The notes under the pieces are model-generated. The model had not been told where the DNA came from, did not search any database, and saw only the letters and a list, made by a program, of their open reading frames with translations. From Salvator merianae (Eukaryota; Chordata; Lepidosauria; Squamata; Teiidae), in the NCBI GenBank assembly GCA_003586115.2, contig QVOM02000023.1:8199474-8263473 (forward strand): DNA of 64,000 bases. The letters run 5' to 3'. Of the stretch, positions 1 through 13,954 are shown piece by piece. The number at the start of each line of letters is the position of its first letter. Within the stretch, counting starts at the first letter, position 1. The position numbers and the translations under genes were made by a program.

Positions 1-560
1 CTCTGCTTTTTAATATACTGTCCAGGTGTGCCATAGCTTTCCTCCCAAGGAGCAAGCCACTGCAATTTAATTACATTACCTTTAAGTGTAGAGAATCAGA
101 AAAGAAGTTTCAAGTCATTAATAAAAGGAGTCCAAAGCACTCAGACATAGCAACAATTGTAATTCATTTGTTCTTGGTTCAACACCCACGCGTGGGGGCC
201 TGCTCCCCACTTACTGCTGGGCCAGCGTGTGCGTTGAGCAAAACCAAGGCAGCTGCTGCGCTCTTTTTGACATCTTGCAGACAGCTGCCAATCATGGCAT
301 GTGCCGCAGCCCTCCAGCGGCAGCGATTGGCTGGGATGCCACGAGAAGGCTGGTCCTTGAAGGCAGGTCGGAAGAAGAAAGGAACCGGGGAAGCAGGAGG
401 GGTAAGAACCATGAAATCTAGAAGAAACTTTTGAAGAAGGAGGAAGTCGACATGTAATGAGCAAAGACTAATGTATGGATCTACCCTGTTGGGAATAATA
501 CAGGTTTTATATAAAAGGAGGCTGGTCTGTGAGTGGCTTGTTTCCCCCCATCTTTTATTT
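1..560. other. Upstream flank, no supported gene
   Basis: Bases 1-560 hold no exon I can recognise. Open frames on both strands here are short and overlap one another. An inverted CCAAT box (ATTGG) lies at 326-330. The DNA becomes more GC-rich toward the promoter-like segment. In mammals the neighbour upstream of GARNL3 is RALGPS1, but I see none of its coding sequence here. Confidence 0.5.
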
Positions 561-828
561 TTTTTGCACAGAAGGGCTTGTGATTGGTCAACGGCTTGGC
601 GTGCAGTGGGATAGAAACAGCTGGTCCTAGCGGGGGCTTGGCTGGGAGGACAGAGTTACGGATTGGTCGGTTTCTTGCTGGGGGCGGCTCAGCTGTGGGC
701 AGCCGAGAGGATGATTGGTTGGCGCTCAAAAGAGGGTGGGCGCTGGAGTCCTCTGTGAAGGGAATGTTGGCTGCCGAGCCTAGTCGAGCCTCAGAGCCAG
801 GCTGGGGCACCGTTGAGTCCTGGAGTGG
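560..828 (+). promoter_or_regulatory. GARNL3: Probable GARNL3 promoter / 5' UTR with three inverted CCAAT boxes
   Basis: GC- and CpG-enriched segment just upstream of candidate exon 1. It has inverted CCAAT boxes (ATTGG) at 583-587, 662-666 and 714-718, and a GC box (GGGGCGG) at 681-687. Closely spaced CCAAT boxes fit NF-Y binding at a TATA-less promoter; I see no convincing TATA box. The transcription start cannot be placed. An in-frame TGA at 814-816 lies 12 bases before the proposed ATG, which bounds the 5' UTR in that frame. Confidence 0.55.
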
Positions 829-920
829 ATGGATGAGCCCCAGACAGCAGCGCCGCCACAGGCATGGAGCCCAGCGGTGCGGAAGCCCCCTGTCCTCGGT
901 TCTTCAGTGTTGCGCAACGG
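829..920 (+). CDS. GARNL3: GARNL3 candidate coding exon 1
   Basis: Starts at ATG 829 and encodes 30 residues beginning [13 protein letters not shown], ending VLGSSVLRN plus two bases (CG). The donor is gtaaat at 921. Exon 2 needs exactly two bases from its upstream partner, which this frame gives (CG+C, Arg). Two other ATGs, at 833 and 864, share the donor but run into stops in exon 2. The ATG at 864 has the better Kozak context; 829 has G at +4 but T at -3. The peptide does not resemble the human N-terminus I know, so it may be an alternative first exon. Inferred from phase and promoter context, not from homology. Confidence 0.6.
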
Positions 921-3900
921 TAAATGATGGGCGGGGACAGCAAAAGGGGCGGGGTTCTGGCTAGACTGATTAGACACGCCCAGTGGGTGTGTCCTGTGAA
1001 AGGGGGCGTGGCCTAGAGGACTTAGGGTGGGACTAATGAAAAAGGCTGAAAACTTGGAAGGCTGCAAGGTGCTTTGAATAAGTTGAGCCAGCAGGTAGAA
1101 ATGCAAAGGGTGAAGCACCTGCTATAGTTCATATCTAGTCATTTCTGTGCAGTCTGGCATTTTACCTAAGTCTTTCCAGAGATTGAGAAAATTCCTCCCC
1201 CCATAACAGTGACTAAGGATTATGGGAGTTGTAGTTTCCAGATGTTGAACCTGTCCCACCGGGTGGTTACGAAAATAAGCAGAGACGAAATCAGGGGAGT
1301 ATCCCTGGATCTTTGTGATACGCTCTCTGATTCCAGTGGCTCTCTGTACTCTGATATTTTCTGGTTTTTAGTTTGCTTGTTCTTCTGTGACCATAGATTG
1401 CCCTGACAGTTTAAAAATGAGTAGAGTAATAAATCATCTCCTCTTGAGGAATGGTGAAATAATATTATCTTTGACGGCTGTGTAGCTCATTAAAGGGAGT
1501 GGCTGTAAGCTTTTGTGGTAGAGCAATTTTCTGGGAGCAGAAGGTTGCAGGTTTGAACCCCAGCATGCCCACTTCGGTATCTGCCAAGGAGACAGTACAG
1601 CAGGAATCACGCCGTTGGGCACGGAGTGACCAGGAATTGGCAAGCCACAAGAAAAGCATCTCATTAAAATTCTGTGTGTTGGCAGTGAAGGGGATAAACA
1701 TAGCTGGTCCAAATTCATGGAGAGTGGGGAGAGAGAACAGTAATCTTACAGATGCTAGGAACAAGCCAGTCTTGGAGTCAGAGGTGCCTTTTCCCCCTTT
1801 TCCTTTTCTTAAAAAGTCTGACCGACTGACAGGCACAAAATCATACGGTGCAGCTTCCCAGCAGAGGTGTTAAGCAGTGAAAGCAAGGGATGCAAGTAAG
1901 GCGACTCAGATCTGTAACAGTATTATAGAACCAGAGGTCTCCACAGTGCCAATAACTGTGTCCTCCTTTTGGATTCTCTGGGCAATTATTACTATTATCA
2001 TGATTACTTTTTACCAAATTCCTTTAATTCCCCGGAGTGATTGGCACCTTGCTTCCCCCTTGTGCACCCGATAACATACAGCTACATGGCAAATTAAGTA
2101 GTTTTCTGGCCTGAAGAGAGACTGAGAGGGGGAGTCTTTTTTATGAGAGTTCTGTACAGAATACGGGGGGGAAAAAAATACACCCTGAGATTCTCTTCAG
2201 AGAAGAAAGTTTCCCTCCTCTTCTGGCTGCATCTATATCCCAGTGTCTGTCTAGACGTTCTTGGCAAAGGTCCTGTTTTTCCCAGACTTATAATGCAGAT
2301 CACACGATGTTGTCTGCCCATTATGGCCCCATAACTGCTCTCGTAATAGCCAGGGGGTCCAAGGCACCATGGAGACGGAACAGGGGCTGTTTGGGCTGCC
2401 AGAGCAGGATAGACTGGGAGAGCCAGGGATCTTATTTGAACTGAGTTTTCATATTGACCTTTTTGTAGCCCACTTTGGACATGATAGAAATGTAAATAAG
2501 CACATGATAAATAAGACTGTTAGTTTTCTTTCTTGGCCATTTTTTTTCTTTGCAGCAATTCTGGGGTGTCCTGAGACGGAGAGAGACGGTGGCTGTCCAA
2601 GGTGATTTGAACTCAGAGCTTTCCAGAGTTCAGAGGTCATTGCTAACCATTAGACCATACAGTCTGTCAGTTGCATCTTTTCTGCTGGCAGTACTGTTTC
2701 GCTTAGACTCAGTTTTTGTCAGAAGCAACTCCCTGCTGTTGGGGATGGTTGCTTAAATCTTTAGGGATGTTGACATCTCAGATTCACAAAATTGTGTTTG
2801 TGATTTAAGTTCTGCTAGGTACCAAGGACTTGACCTGTAGTCCTGTTACTATGGAGTTCTATCTGTGCCCAGTGCTAATGCAGCTATTTTTGTAATAAGT
2901 GTAATCTGGAGAAGACTCTTTAGAAATTCAGTGCAAGAAGGCAAACTGTAGCTTTGGGAAAAGTCTGGAAAAGGTGCAGTTCTGGAAAAACAAGGAACAG
3001 AACACATAATGGGTGCGAAATTCCTCCTCTCCGCTCCAGGACAGTAATTTACTTCTGGTGTCTGCAGCTATCCAATCAAATGATGGGTTCAAAATAAACA
3101 ATATGGATTATTTTTGAATACTGTATTCGGTGTTCCCCTGAAATGCCTTTTTCCAATAAACGTTCCAGTTCTTTTCATTGACTGTGCTGCTATAATTTAA
3201 TTTGATCAAAGATGCTTGGTTGCATAGGGCGTGAGTTCAAATACATCCTGTTTGCCCTGTCTTCTTCATGAGTTTCTGCTTTTCTCCTCTGTAGAGACAC
3301 AAATAGGAGGAAGGATCACAGAGCCAAGAAAATCTAATGTTCTGGGGTTGCTTATACCAGAAGGGCACTGGTTTGATCCACATTTCAACCAGAAAAGGCA
3401 GCGTGTGACTGTAATACGGCATGCAGGCCTGCCTCTGTGCTGGTACGGTTTGATAGTCTCCTAGAAGGCCACATTGGGAAATCCTGGCATTTCTTCCTCA
3501 TCATCTAGAGAGCCCCTAGCTACCTCCCAACCTCAAAGCCTTGGCTGTATGAAGGCAGGGTCTGCTTGGAGTTAGCCCCCAGCTCCCAATCAACTTTGGC
3601 CAACACAGCAACATCTTGGGACACCCATTCTTCAGCCAGGAAAATTGGGAATGTGAGCACGATAGACTGGGCCAGGGACTTGTGGAAGGAGAGACACAGT
3701 GGCAGGTATATACTATTTTTAGGAGAAGAGAGGATTGTGACACCCTGAACCACACTCATGCTTGGCATGCAGGTGTTTTCTGGTAGAGATTTTTCTACAG
3801 CTGCTCTCAGCCAACCCCATGAGATGTGCAGACAATCTGCTTCAGCATATAACGTAGCGTCAGATGTCCGCTGAAAGTAATGAGGAGTCGTCTCCCATTT

Positions 3901-6900
3901 GTCACTTCTTCTTATCCGTAAGAGATGGGAGGGGAATCCGGGAAGAGCAAAGCTTTTGGTGTGTGGGTAATTGGCTAGTGAGCCAACAGAGGTCAGATTG
4001 AACTGGGACCCCGCTGCTGCTGATAGCGAAAGCAGAATACCGAGGGGTCCAGGTCACAGCTAGGCCACCCGGATTAGAGCTAGCGTAATGCATTTACAAG
4101 GTGGGACTGAATTCTTCCTTGAAGTACAGCTTTTATTGTTGAATCTGGAAAGCACATCATGGAATCTGCCTGCTTTTGATGCTAGACAGGAAAGGAAACC
4201 CTCCCACACACACACACATACACACCTACCCCCGGACTGCCCAACTCTAGTTGGCTTGACTTACGGAAATTATCTTTCTCTGTACTCATTCCAGGGCCTT
4301 GATCTGCCGAAGTCCATCTCTTAGTCAGGTATTCACACATGCACCCAATCTTTCAGACTACGGCTGATCTACCGGGGTTTTCCTAGTTCCCACGGGGTGG
4401 AAGGAAACCCAAGGAGTATTTTTAACAAAGGCGTGTTCAGGGCAGCATGTGAAGATTTGACAATCCATGCCACCAGCTGACCTTGTGCTAATCCTTTATT
4501 GCTTAATCTCATGGTTCCACAGCTGTAAAGTGCAAATGGAGATTGGTTACTATTGTCCAAAGGTTTTTTTTTTTTTTCCATTTTGTTAATTGCGGTCGCT
4601 TTACCTGGGAACTGAACTCACCTAACCCTCATTGGCTAGGGTTAGGATTTTCAGAACTTCATGAATTCTGAATTTGTGAATTTTAGATCATTGCACCCCT
4701 GGCAAAATGGGATTAGGTGGAAAATTCCGAAACCTGTGAAAATTTCACAGAAATATATGGACAATATAGGTACATAGGAATGGTACGAATTGGTGTGGAA
4801 GGTTGTGATAAATGAATTTCTCACACTACAGAAAATTCATATGAATGGGCTGGATAATCAGAATAAATTCTTCAAAATATGGAAATTTTTTATCAATGCA
4901 CTTCCAAAACTTTGGAATGCCATGATACCTGGCTAAACATCTGTCCTCATAGGCTTAAGAATATAGCTTAAGGCTTATATTCTTCTTAGCTGAAATTGCT
5001 GTAGTAGACTTTGCTTAAATATTTCTTAAAATTGATATGCTTAAATGGCTACTCTTAAGATTCTTCTGGTTGATGAAAATCCTGACACAAAGACTCTCTG
5101 TAGCCTAATTTCCGGTATTGGTAATTAAAGTTAGGTTTTCATCTAACCCGGCTTTTACATTAATATAATACTTGAATTAATGTAGTATTCATATTTTGTT
5201 TTCTTCTTTTAAGCTGGTTTTCGTCGTTGTCGTATTTTTTTTATGGGTCTGTGGATTTCAGTAAATCTCATCTGTTTGTTTATGGCATTCATGTTGCATT
5301 TTCTCTTCCAAGTACCTAAGGCAGGGCATGCCATTTTCCTCCCTTTCGTTTTATCTTCACAACAACCCAGTGAGGTTGATTAGACTGGGAGGGAACAAGA
5401 CATTGATCTGATAGTGTCCTTGGATGAAGTGCATAAAAATTTCATCTCGATATGCACGGTTGCACATGGTTGCATCGAGGGGGTTTGTAAGCTTTTCTGC
5501 TCGAATACATCGAAAACGTGCTGCAGCTAGCAAACTCACTGTTGATTGTATGTGTGACTGTGCAATATGGAATTCTTATCTGTGTGGGTTGTGTTTTATT
5601 GATGAGCTTTTGCACATTGGCTTAACACCATAGGAAAAGTATCTTGATCACACTAAATTGTTCGTATGTTTGTTTTCTTCTGCTTTATTTTATCAATATT
5701 TGGGAGGCTTAAAGACCTAAAATGAATTGCTGAATGGGACATGTTCCAAAATTAATATTCAAAATCATTGCATTTAGGTTTTTCCCTTATTTTATTTTCA
5801 TGCATATTAGTGATCCCCAGCTGTTTTTCACTTAGTTTCAAATTTATATGTCGTAATTGTAAGTGCCTTTTTCCGGCTTTATTCAATGCTTTTTGTGAAC
5901 CCCTAAATGTTGTGGTTCGAGCCTTTGGGGGTACGTGTACCCCAGGTTGAGAATCACTGATATGTCATATACTATCAACTAGATCTTGTGTTAAACTTAT
6001 AACCCCAGTCTAAAATTAGGCTATCAAGTTATTAAAATTCCCCTTGAATCTGATAATAGTCTGGTGTTACAAAATTGCCTTTATTCTTGTTACAAAACTT
6101 ACAGAAGCAAACCATCCTCATGGGAAAATATCCAGTGAAGTTGCACCTTTAGCTAACCTTCCTCTGCAAAGCCTGTCAAGTTCTCAAGCCGTCAGAATTT
6201 TGCCAGATCATCATTTTCTAGGAATTAACTCTTTTCCCTGAATTTAGTTTTTAATACACATGCTGGTGCAGGCAGATACCAAATTAATATCTTACTTTGC
6301 TACTAGGGAGAACTTGCTAGAGGGGCAAACTCCCATCTAGAGAAGAAATGTCATTTCAAATGTTTTGCAAAACATTCAAAATGGTGTTTTGCACATGACT
6401 GTACCTCAGTGGTAGAGAAAATGGCCTAGAAAGCAGAAGGCTATTGGTTCAATCCCCAGCGTCTCCTTGGAAGTAGGCAATCGCAAACCACTTCTGTATC
6501 TCTGCCAAGAAAACTGCAGAGAGGTGTCCATGCAGTCTGGGAATGTCTGTAGCTTAGTGGTAGAGCAAATGTCCTGGAAAGCAGAGGGTTGCCGGTTCAA
6601 TTCCCAGCCTCTTCCTGGAAGTAGCAAGTGGCAAACCACTCACGTATCTCTGCCAAGAAAACTGCGTAGAGGTGCCCAAGCAGTCATCCAGGAGTTGGCC
6701 ATGACTCGATGGAACCCAACAGCAACAAAGTAAAATCATGTGTGTAAAATTAAGTTATACAAGGGACGTCCGTAAGGAAGGACAGCTGTTCGAGCATTAT
6801 GTTAGAACTGAGGAACTTGGGAAGAAAACCTCACTGGGTGATCTTGGACCAGCTGAAGAATAACAGTCTGAATAATGGAGAGCAAAATCTTGGAATTAAC

Positions 6901-9900
6901 CCTGAACGAACGAGGGGAAAAATCAATCCCAATTTGGCAGCGTACTGGGAGGTGTTTGTCCTGATAGGGTGTGTGTGACTCTATGGGGCAGTGCTGTAAC
7001 CTCTGCCTCCCCAGTTTTGCCACCTTTCCATCATTTTGGTCTCCTCTTACCAGCTTTTCTTAGAAGAGATTTCTTCTTCCAGCTGGCTCTCGAATGACCA
7101 ACCAAAAGCCAGCCAGCGGTCACCAGGTCTGGAGCCCAGGCAGAACTGAATGCCAAGTGGAGCAAGGATGGTGGCAACAGTGTTGGCAGCAGTGGCATCT
7201 CAGGCAGTTTAGCTGGGCTTGTGAGCCAAGACGCAGAAGGGATTAGAGGAGCGAATTGCGAGAGCTAAAACGGAGATTCAGGCCAGATCAGAAATGAACA
7301 GGGGTGTAGCATTCAGCAGCTCTGGGCTGCTGCTTCCAAGTTTGTTATAGGCGAAGTAGCCTTCATCCTGCCACCTTTCAGTGCTTATATTTGGGAGGAG
7401 GACTGAACAAACAGCCTGTTGTGTTTCTATGAAGATGATGGATAGGAGAGTTAAGTCAGAGAAGAGGAGGTGTTTGTCACCCAGAGGGTCATTGGCCTAC
7501 GGAATTTACTACAAGAAAAGGTGGAGGCAGCAACCAGCCTGGATTAAGAAAGGGTTAGATAAATTCATGGAGGACAGGTCTATCAATGGCTACTAGAACG
7601 GAGGCCCAGGTACCACCTCCAGGTTGGAGACACAGGCAGGTGGGAGAGGAGAGCAGGTGAAGGTGTTGCCTTCATCTTCTGCTTGAGATGCCCAGAAGCA
7701 ATTGGTGGGCCACTGAGTGAGACAGGATGCTGGACTAGATGGGCTGTGGCCTGATCCAGCAGGGCTCCTCTTAATTCATGGATGACAAGAGTATCAATGG
7801 CTACTAGAATGGATGCCCAGGTACCACCTCCAGGTTGGAGAGATAGACAGGATGCCTCTAAGGACCATTTGCAGGGAGTCGAGCGCTGGTGAAGGTGTTG
7901 CCTTCATCTTCTGCTTGAGATGCCCAGAGGCAATTGGTGGGCCACTGTGTGAGACAGGATGCTGGACTGGATGGTCTGTGGCCTGATCCAGCAGGGCTCC
8001 TCTTATGTTCTTATTGTATTCGAGTCCCTATTCTCTATGGCAGAAGAGCTACAGGCTGCCTCAGCAGAAGGAAAGTGCGTATTACATGGATTCTATCTTG
8101 GCAGGGATCAGGGTGCTGGAGAGCAGTGTCCGTATTTAATAATTAAATAATCCCCTCTTGCTCTTAAGTGACAGATAATTGGACTCCTCAGCCGTGGCTT
8201 AGTAACAAGGAGAAAAGTTATGGCAAAGGACACCGTTATGTTTACCGGGTCAGTTTCAGAGGCAAGAATCCTGCTTCCTCTACCCCTTCGGTTTTCTCTG
8301 GGGGGAAAAAAAAATGTACCCTTCATAGAGCCGAGCATCTTAAACAGAAAGTTGAAAATTCCAGCCTGTGGGTTGACCAGCCAAGGAGCTCATTTTGCAG
8401 AGGAGAGGTGGTGGCCGGCTGCCGTATTTCTCTTCTACCCTTCCAGCCTGCTCTCCCAGCATTTCAAATCTGTTGCAGGATTTTTCTCTTTGCTGTTTGG
8501 TCATGTGGCAAGAGCATTAAAAAAAAAATAAAGAAAAGAAAAATAGGGGAGAGGAAGAAAAAAAAGAAGAAGAACAGATTCTCAGAAATGCAATTATGAG
8601 CCTCTGTCTGCCTCTGCTCTTCTCAGTCGATCACTGTGCCATGACAAAATATTTAATTCAATCTTCGCTTCCAATCAGGGGGCGTTTCACTTCCCCGGTT
8701 CTCTCTCTCTCTCTCTCTCTCTCCACCCCCCCACCCCCCCCCCATCCACCTTTATTCAGTAAGGCAGGCTCTGCAATGGCCGCAAGAGGCTGTCTGTGTT
8801 TCAAGAAGGGTCCCCTCCTGCAGCAGTGAAGCATCAGTGTGCTTCTGGAAATCTGCTTTGGCAGGAGCTGCTGCTGACTGGGGGAAGCGGGCGGGTACCG
8901 GGTGGGAGGGTGGAAGAAACCCTAAACACTCTTCCCCCCCCCCCCCGATAGCTTAGAGGGGTAGTTAGGTATGTCTACTGATGAAGCACTTTTATTCCAG
9001 CTCTGTCTCCGAGGACCTGGGCTGTAGACGTGGCGAGTTCAGCCGCAAGCATTACGGATCAGTAGAGCTGGTAAGTTTCATTTTTGTCGTTTTTCTTATT
9101 CCGTGGGAACGGAGGGCAGCTCTATAGCCCAAAGCTTGTTGTAACATACCCGGGGCTTCTTTGCAGAGGTGAGATTTCTCTGATCCTTGGTTATTTCACC
9201 CCCCCTGCTTCTCCCACCCACCCACCCACCCATCCATCCATCCATCCATCCATCCATCCATCCATCCAAGCTTCTAGTCACAGTGCATAAGATTTGGGAA
9301 TAGCTGAGTGGAAAAGCTTTGACGGTTGTGGCATTGAGTAAGGCTCGCTAGCTCTCTGCTGTGTGTGAATGACTCCACGGAAAAGAGGAAGAGGAAAACA
9401 AACCACAATATTGCCTCCCTCCTGTTCCACCACCCACCCACCCCCAAGCCCCAGTTTTGGTAGAGAGGAATGTGGCTGAATCCACATGTGGACACAGAGG
9501 ATGGGGTGACGAATAGGTAGCGAGGACTGGGGGGTTCGTTTGGTTTAATTGCTGTTATTAAAGATTGGATGCTGCTGCTGCTGCTTCTTGGGTTCCATCC
9601 TTTTCTGTCTGCCCACCCCCCCACCCCCCGCTGCCCTTGTAGGCGGCATCCAGACCCCGGTTCCTTATTCCGCTGTGTTTGGAGAGTGGCATAAGCAAAT
9701 GACGTCTGGATGCAGTCTTTTAGGCTCTGCGTACCTAACGGAGGTTCTGACTTTTGAATGGAGAGGGGGGAAAGCCGGCTGGGATACTGGGCTGGTTCTC
9801 GGGGCTGTTCTGGACACTGGGTGTCGTCAAAGGGGTTCGTACACGTTGGCTGCAGTGGTAGGTGCCTTGCTGGGGTTTGGCAGGTGGTAGCTCATGCCGC

Positions 9901-12900
9901 GACGTCCACGCGGTGACTTCGAAGACCATTACTGGGCAGCACGGGGCCAATTGGACTGCCTGTTATATGTGAGGGTTGTTGTGTGCCATTGAGTTGTGGC
10001 TGAGTCCTGCTGACTGCAGCGGTACCTCTCTGCAGTTTTCTTGGCAGGGATACAGAAGCGGTTTGCCATGGCCTGTTTCTGGGGAGAGGCTGGGGATCGA
10101 ACCGGCAACCCTCTGCTTTCCAAGCAGTTTTCTCTACCACTGAGCTACAGCCCCTCCCAGACTTCCTGGACCTCTCTATGCAGTTTTCTTGGCAGGGATA
10201 CAGAAGTGGTTTGCCATTGCCTATTTCTGGGGGTCGAACCAGCAACTCTCTGTGTTCCAGGCTAATGCAGTACCACTGAGTAACCGCCCCTGCCGTGTGG
10301 GAGGGTGGGTTTAAATCCACTTTCACGAGGGCTGAGGATTTGGTGTAAATCCTGAGAGAAGGGCTTCCAAATCCCGCTAAAGTGGTGGTGTTTCCTTGCC
10401 ATTGACTTGGGTTGCTTTTCCCTCTGCCTCTGTGCTAGAAGTTTAGCATAAAGGTGGGCATTATTGTTGCAGTTTTTCCAACAGCAGCATCAAGGGCTGA
10501 AAATAATAATTAAAAAAAAGCTCAAGGAACAACAACGGCGATGATGATGCAGAAGAATTAAGGTTTTTCTTTTCCCCCTGTATTTTCTTTTTTTTTGCTT
10601 CAAAATAGAATGCCGCAGGTCAGGCCCTTTTACTGATCACAGACCACGTGGTCATCTGAAACAGAGGGAGGCAACATCTCTTGGTGTTATTATGGATGGA
10701 TAGAAAAATGGTTGATGGTTATCTGTCACTAAGAGGGTGCTACTGTCTTAAGTGCTTCTGCAGCTGCTGAAATGTTTGGGGCTTGTGGATGGGTCCTCTT
10801 AAAAGCTCCTATTAAGCGGAGATGCTCCCATAGGTACAATGGCTTGCCTGGAGAAGGAAGATGACTCGTTTTTATCAGCAGAGGCCAGCCTTGGTTGATC
10901 TTGGGAAGCTGAGCAGAATTCAAAGCTGCTTAGTGTTTGGATGGGAGACCACCAGGAAATCCCAGGGCCATAGGCTAGAGTGTGATAATGAAGAACCATC
11001 CCGGGAATTTGCAACGGGAAACGAATTGATTACTGTTGCCCAGAAAACAAAATGGGCATACTTGGAGCTGATCTTGACTCAAGGTCATTTTTTTTACTTT
11101 TATTGCTCTTAAGTGGTTTTTTTTTTTTTTTTCATTCTCTTGGAAGGAATTGAGGTAGCTTATGAATACAACAGTAAGGATCAGAGCAGCAATGATGATT
11201 TTAAGCATTTTCCTCTTCTGCTTTCCTGAAGATAATTCATTCTTGCCATATAGCAGGGCACAGAGGAATGTGTGTTTATTTTGCCCAGGAGCAACCTGCC
11301 AGCCCTTTGTGGTTCCATAAAGCTTTTTTGAAGTAGTCTACAACCTCCCTAGAGGGCAGGTTCCTTCCCGAAGCTCAGAAGTTCCAGTATTTTTACTTTC
11401 AATGTTATTGAACCTTTTCTTTCAGTAGTTGAAAAAAAGGGTAAAGTCTCTCTTCTTTCCCTCCCTTTCTCGACATTTAAAAGATGTCAGCGTTCCTTCC
11501 TTCAAATGGGCTTCTCTTTCACCTTTCCTCTCCCAGCGGCTGCATGAAATGAGTTAGGCTGAGTGGGACTTTACTCATTCAAGGCTACCCAGGGGATTTG
11601 ATGAGTTTAACGAGGATTCAGGCCTCTGCAGACCGGATAATGGCACTGATTTTGAGATCACATCAACTCTCTGCCTGTTGTCTTTACTTTCGTAGCTCTA
11701 GGCTGCATCCAGACAACGCTCACGTATTCCGCTGTATTTGGATATTCTGGAATAAAGCGTGGGTGTTCTGGAATATCCATGCTTTATTCCAGAACACCCA
11801 AATAAAGTGGCATAAATAAGCGACGTCTGGATACAGCCCTCGTCTTTTCTGGGTTTTTAAATCCAGTTTTAAATGTATTCATTTGTAAATAAAAAGTCCC
11901 AGGGCAGGCCACAGCATATGATAAAACACAAACATATATTTAAAATATAACCCACCTACCCTCCCTTCCCTCCCATCCTGGCAAGACCACATTCAGAAGA
12001 AACTAGGTATCACAGGCCTGGGTGAAGAGGCACATTTTAACCAGGTGCCAAAAACCATATAAAGTTGTTGCCTAGCACACCTTCACTGGGAGGCTGAGGG
12101 CCACCACTGAAAAGGCCCAGTCACGTGGTATAACCCCTTGCACCTCTGAGGGTAGCGGAACTACAAAAAGTTCCTGATTTTGTAATCTTAAAGCATGTGC
12201 AGCTCTATATGGGAGATATTCAGAGATTCAGAGATATTTCAGATATTCAGGATCCAAGCCATTTAGGTCTTTATATGTTGGCATCAACACTTTGAATTGA
12301 GCTGTTCAGAACCAGGCTTTGGGTCAGTTCTTTTTTGTAGGGACTAGTTCTGATTTACTAACTGCAGGCCAATAGTCTAGATCTGAACTTTCTCTTGGCT
12401 GGTTTCTTCAAGCATTCTGCTCCACAAATATAAGAAGGTTGCCACTTTAGTTTTGCCCTTAAATTTCCAGGAGTCACTACGTTCATCCCATTATCCACAC
12501 TCAAATGTTGATAAAGCTTACGGTGTTCTGAGACTGATTCTCAAGGTTACAAAACAAAGCAAAGCCATCCACTATGATCATAGACAAAAGAAAAGATATT
12601 TATGCCCCTAAAATTTAAGAGCTCCTGAATCGTCAGTCTGTTTCTTAGAAACTGCTGAACAGAATTTAGGAATTACCTGTGCTATTTTGGTGTTTGAATC
12701 AGCTGAGAGAAAAGACACACAAAGCTGCTCAGGACGTCTAGGACAAAAAGCCCTAATAGAGGGGTTATCCATTTGGTATATGGCCTACCTGTCTGGAAAC
12801 TTGCTTGCAGGATCCTTCCTGAGGACAATGAACCCTGCGCATGCACCAAAACCAAGGTGAAAATGACCACCAGGTGTGTGTGGGGCCAACGTGTGAGTAC

Positions 12901-13916
12901 TTCCGGGTATTTCACGCCACTGGAAATACCTGAAAGCAGCTACCTCACCATGGCGGAGCAAGCATCTAGAGAGGTAAACGTCCACACTTACCCTGCAACG
13001 CTGCCCTGTCACTTGGCAGGGACGATGAGAAGTAATTGCAAGACACCAACAAGATCTTACATTTTCCTCTTGCCGTGTGTCGGCAGCCCAGGCTGACTTA
13101 TAGAGGGGCATTTATGTTTGCACATAGCAAGGTTTTCCCATTTGCTCTTTTGTTTGGGAGAATGTTTGTCCAGAATGATTAGCCTCAGGTACCAACCTTC
13201 CCTGCTGGTACAACGGCCTCCATGGACCCTGGACTTCACTTAGAACCCAGGAGACAATTAGTGAGAACTGTAGGCTTGTGTTTTTCTTTTTTAAAAGTAT
13301 TATTGTTTCTGTACATCTATTACTGTTGCTTTTGATAGTTCCTTTTGTGAGAGGTATTTCAATATGGTTATGATTTTTGTTGGGCTATTTGACCAAAACA
13401 CCACTTCACCCAGGCCTTTGGGGTTGGGCTTCCTCTGGGCATTGTCCTGCCAGGGAGGGAGGAATGGAGGATGGGCTACATTTTAAATGCATTTTAAGAA
13501 TAATGTATATATTTTAAACTTTTGATTATTGTGATCTGCCCTGGGACCTTCCAGTGAAGGGTGGGATATAACACGTTAAATAAAATAAATAATAAAATAC
13601 GTATGTATGTATGCATGACTTTTCTAGGCAGGAAAGTAAGGCCTGGGTTCTTCTGCTTCCTTTTCCTTAGTCCACTGCCTTGCAAGGTTGGGGCCTGTGC
13701 ACGTCTGTTCTTCACCTCCCTGCTATAAATCTGTGAACCGGGCATGAGCTAAAACTCCCTGGGTAATGCAGGCGCCAAGGACCAGAAACACATGCTGTGA
13801 TCTCCTGAAATTGCTAATCCTCCTTCCGCCGTAATGTCATGCACGCCAGGCCACGCTGCTGGAAAGATGCCTGGCGACTTCAGATTGCGGGTGAAGAAAG
13901 TGGATTTGTTGAGAGA

Positions 13917-13954
<38 letters not shown>

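Larger units (their letters stand above)
921..9000 (+). other. GARNL3: GARNL3 intron 1 (8.1 kb)
   Basis: It contains tRNA-like SINE relics (about 1495, 2590, 6397-6731), a dimeric CR1 3' end (7420-8012), a possible hAT-like terminal fragment (5880-5965) and pyrimidine/poly-C runs at 8700-8745 and 8933-8946. Bases 3000-6350 otherwise show AT-rich DNA with no structure I can name. No exon with both splice sites and a plausible protein was seen. Confidence 0.7.

Noticed and set aside
833..964. Alternative exon 1 reading frame from ATG 833
   Set aside because: Spliced to exon 2 it reaches a stop (TAG at 9061 region) and does not give the conserved GARNL3 sequence.
4624..4650. ctaaccctcattggctagggttag as a telomere-like inverted repeat
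   Set aside because: Only one hexamer on each side; short and likely chance.
5424..5633. 69-codon open frame with basic N-terminal half
   Set aside because: No recognisable domain, promoter or splice signals; AT-rich intron context.
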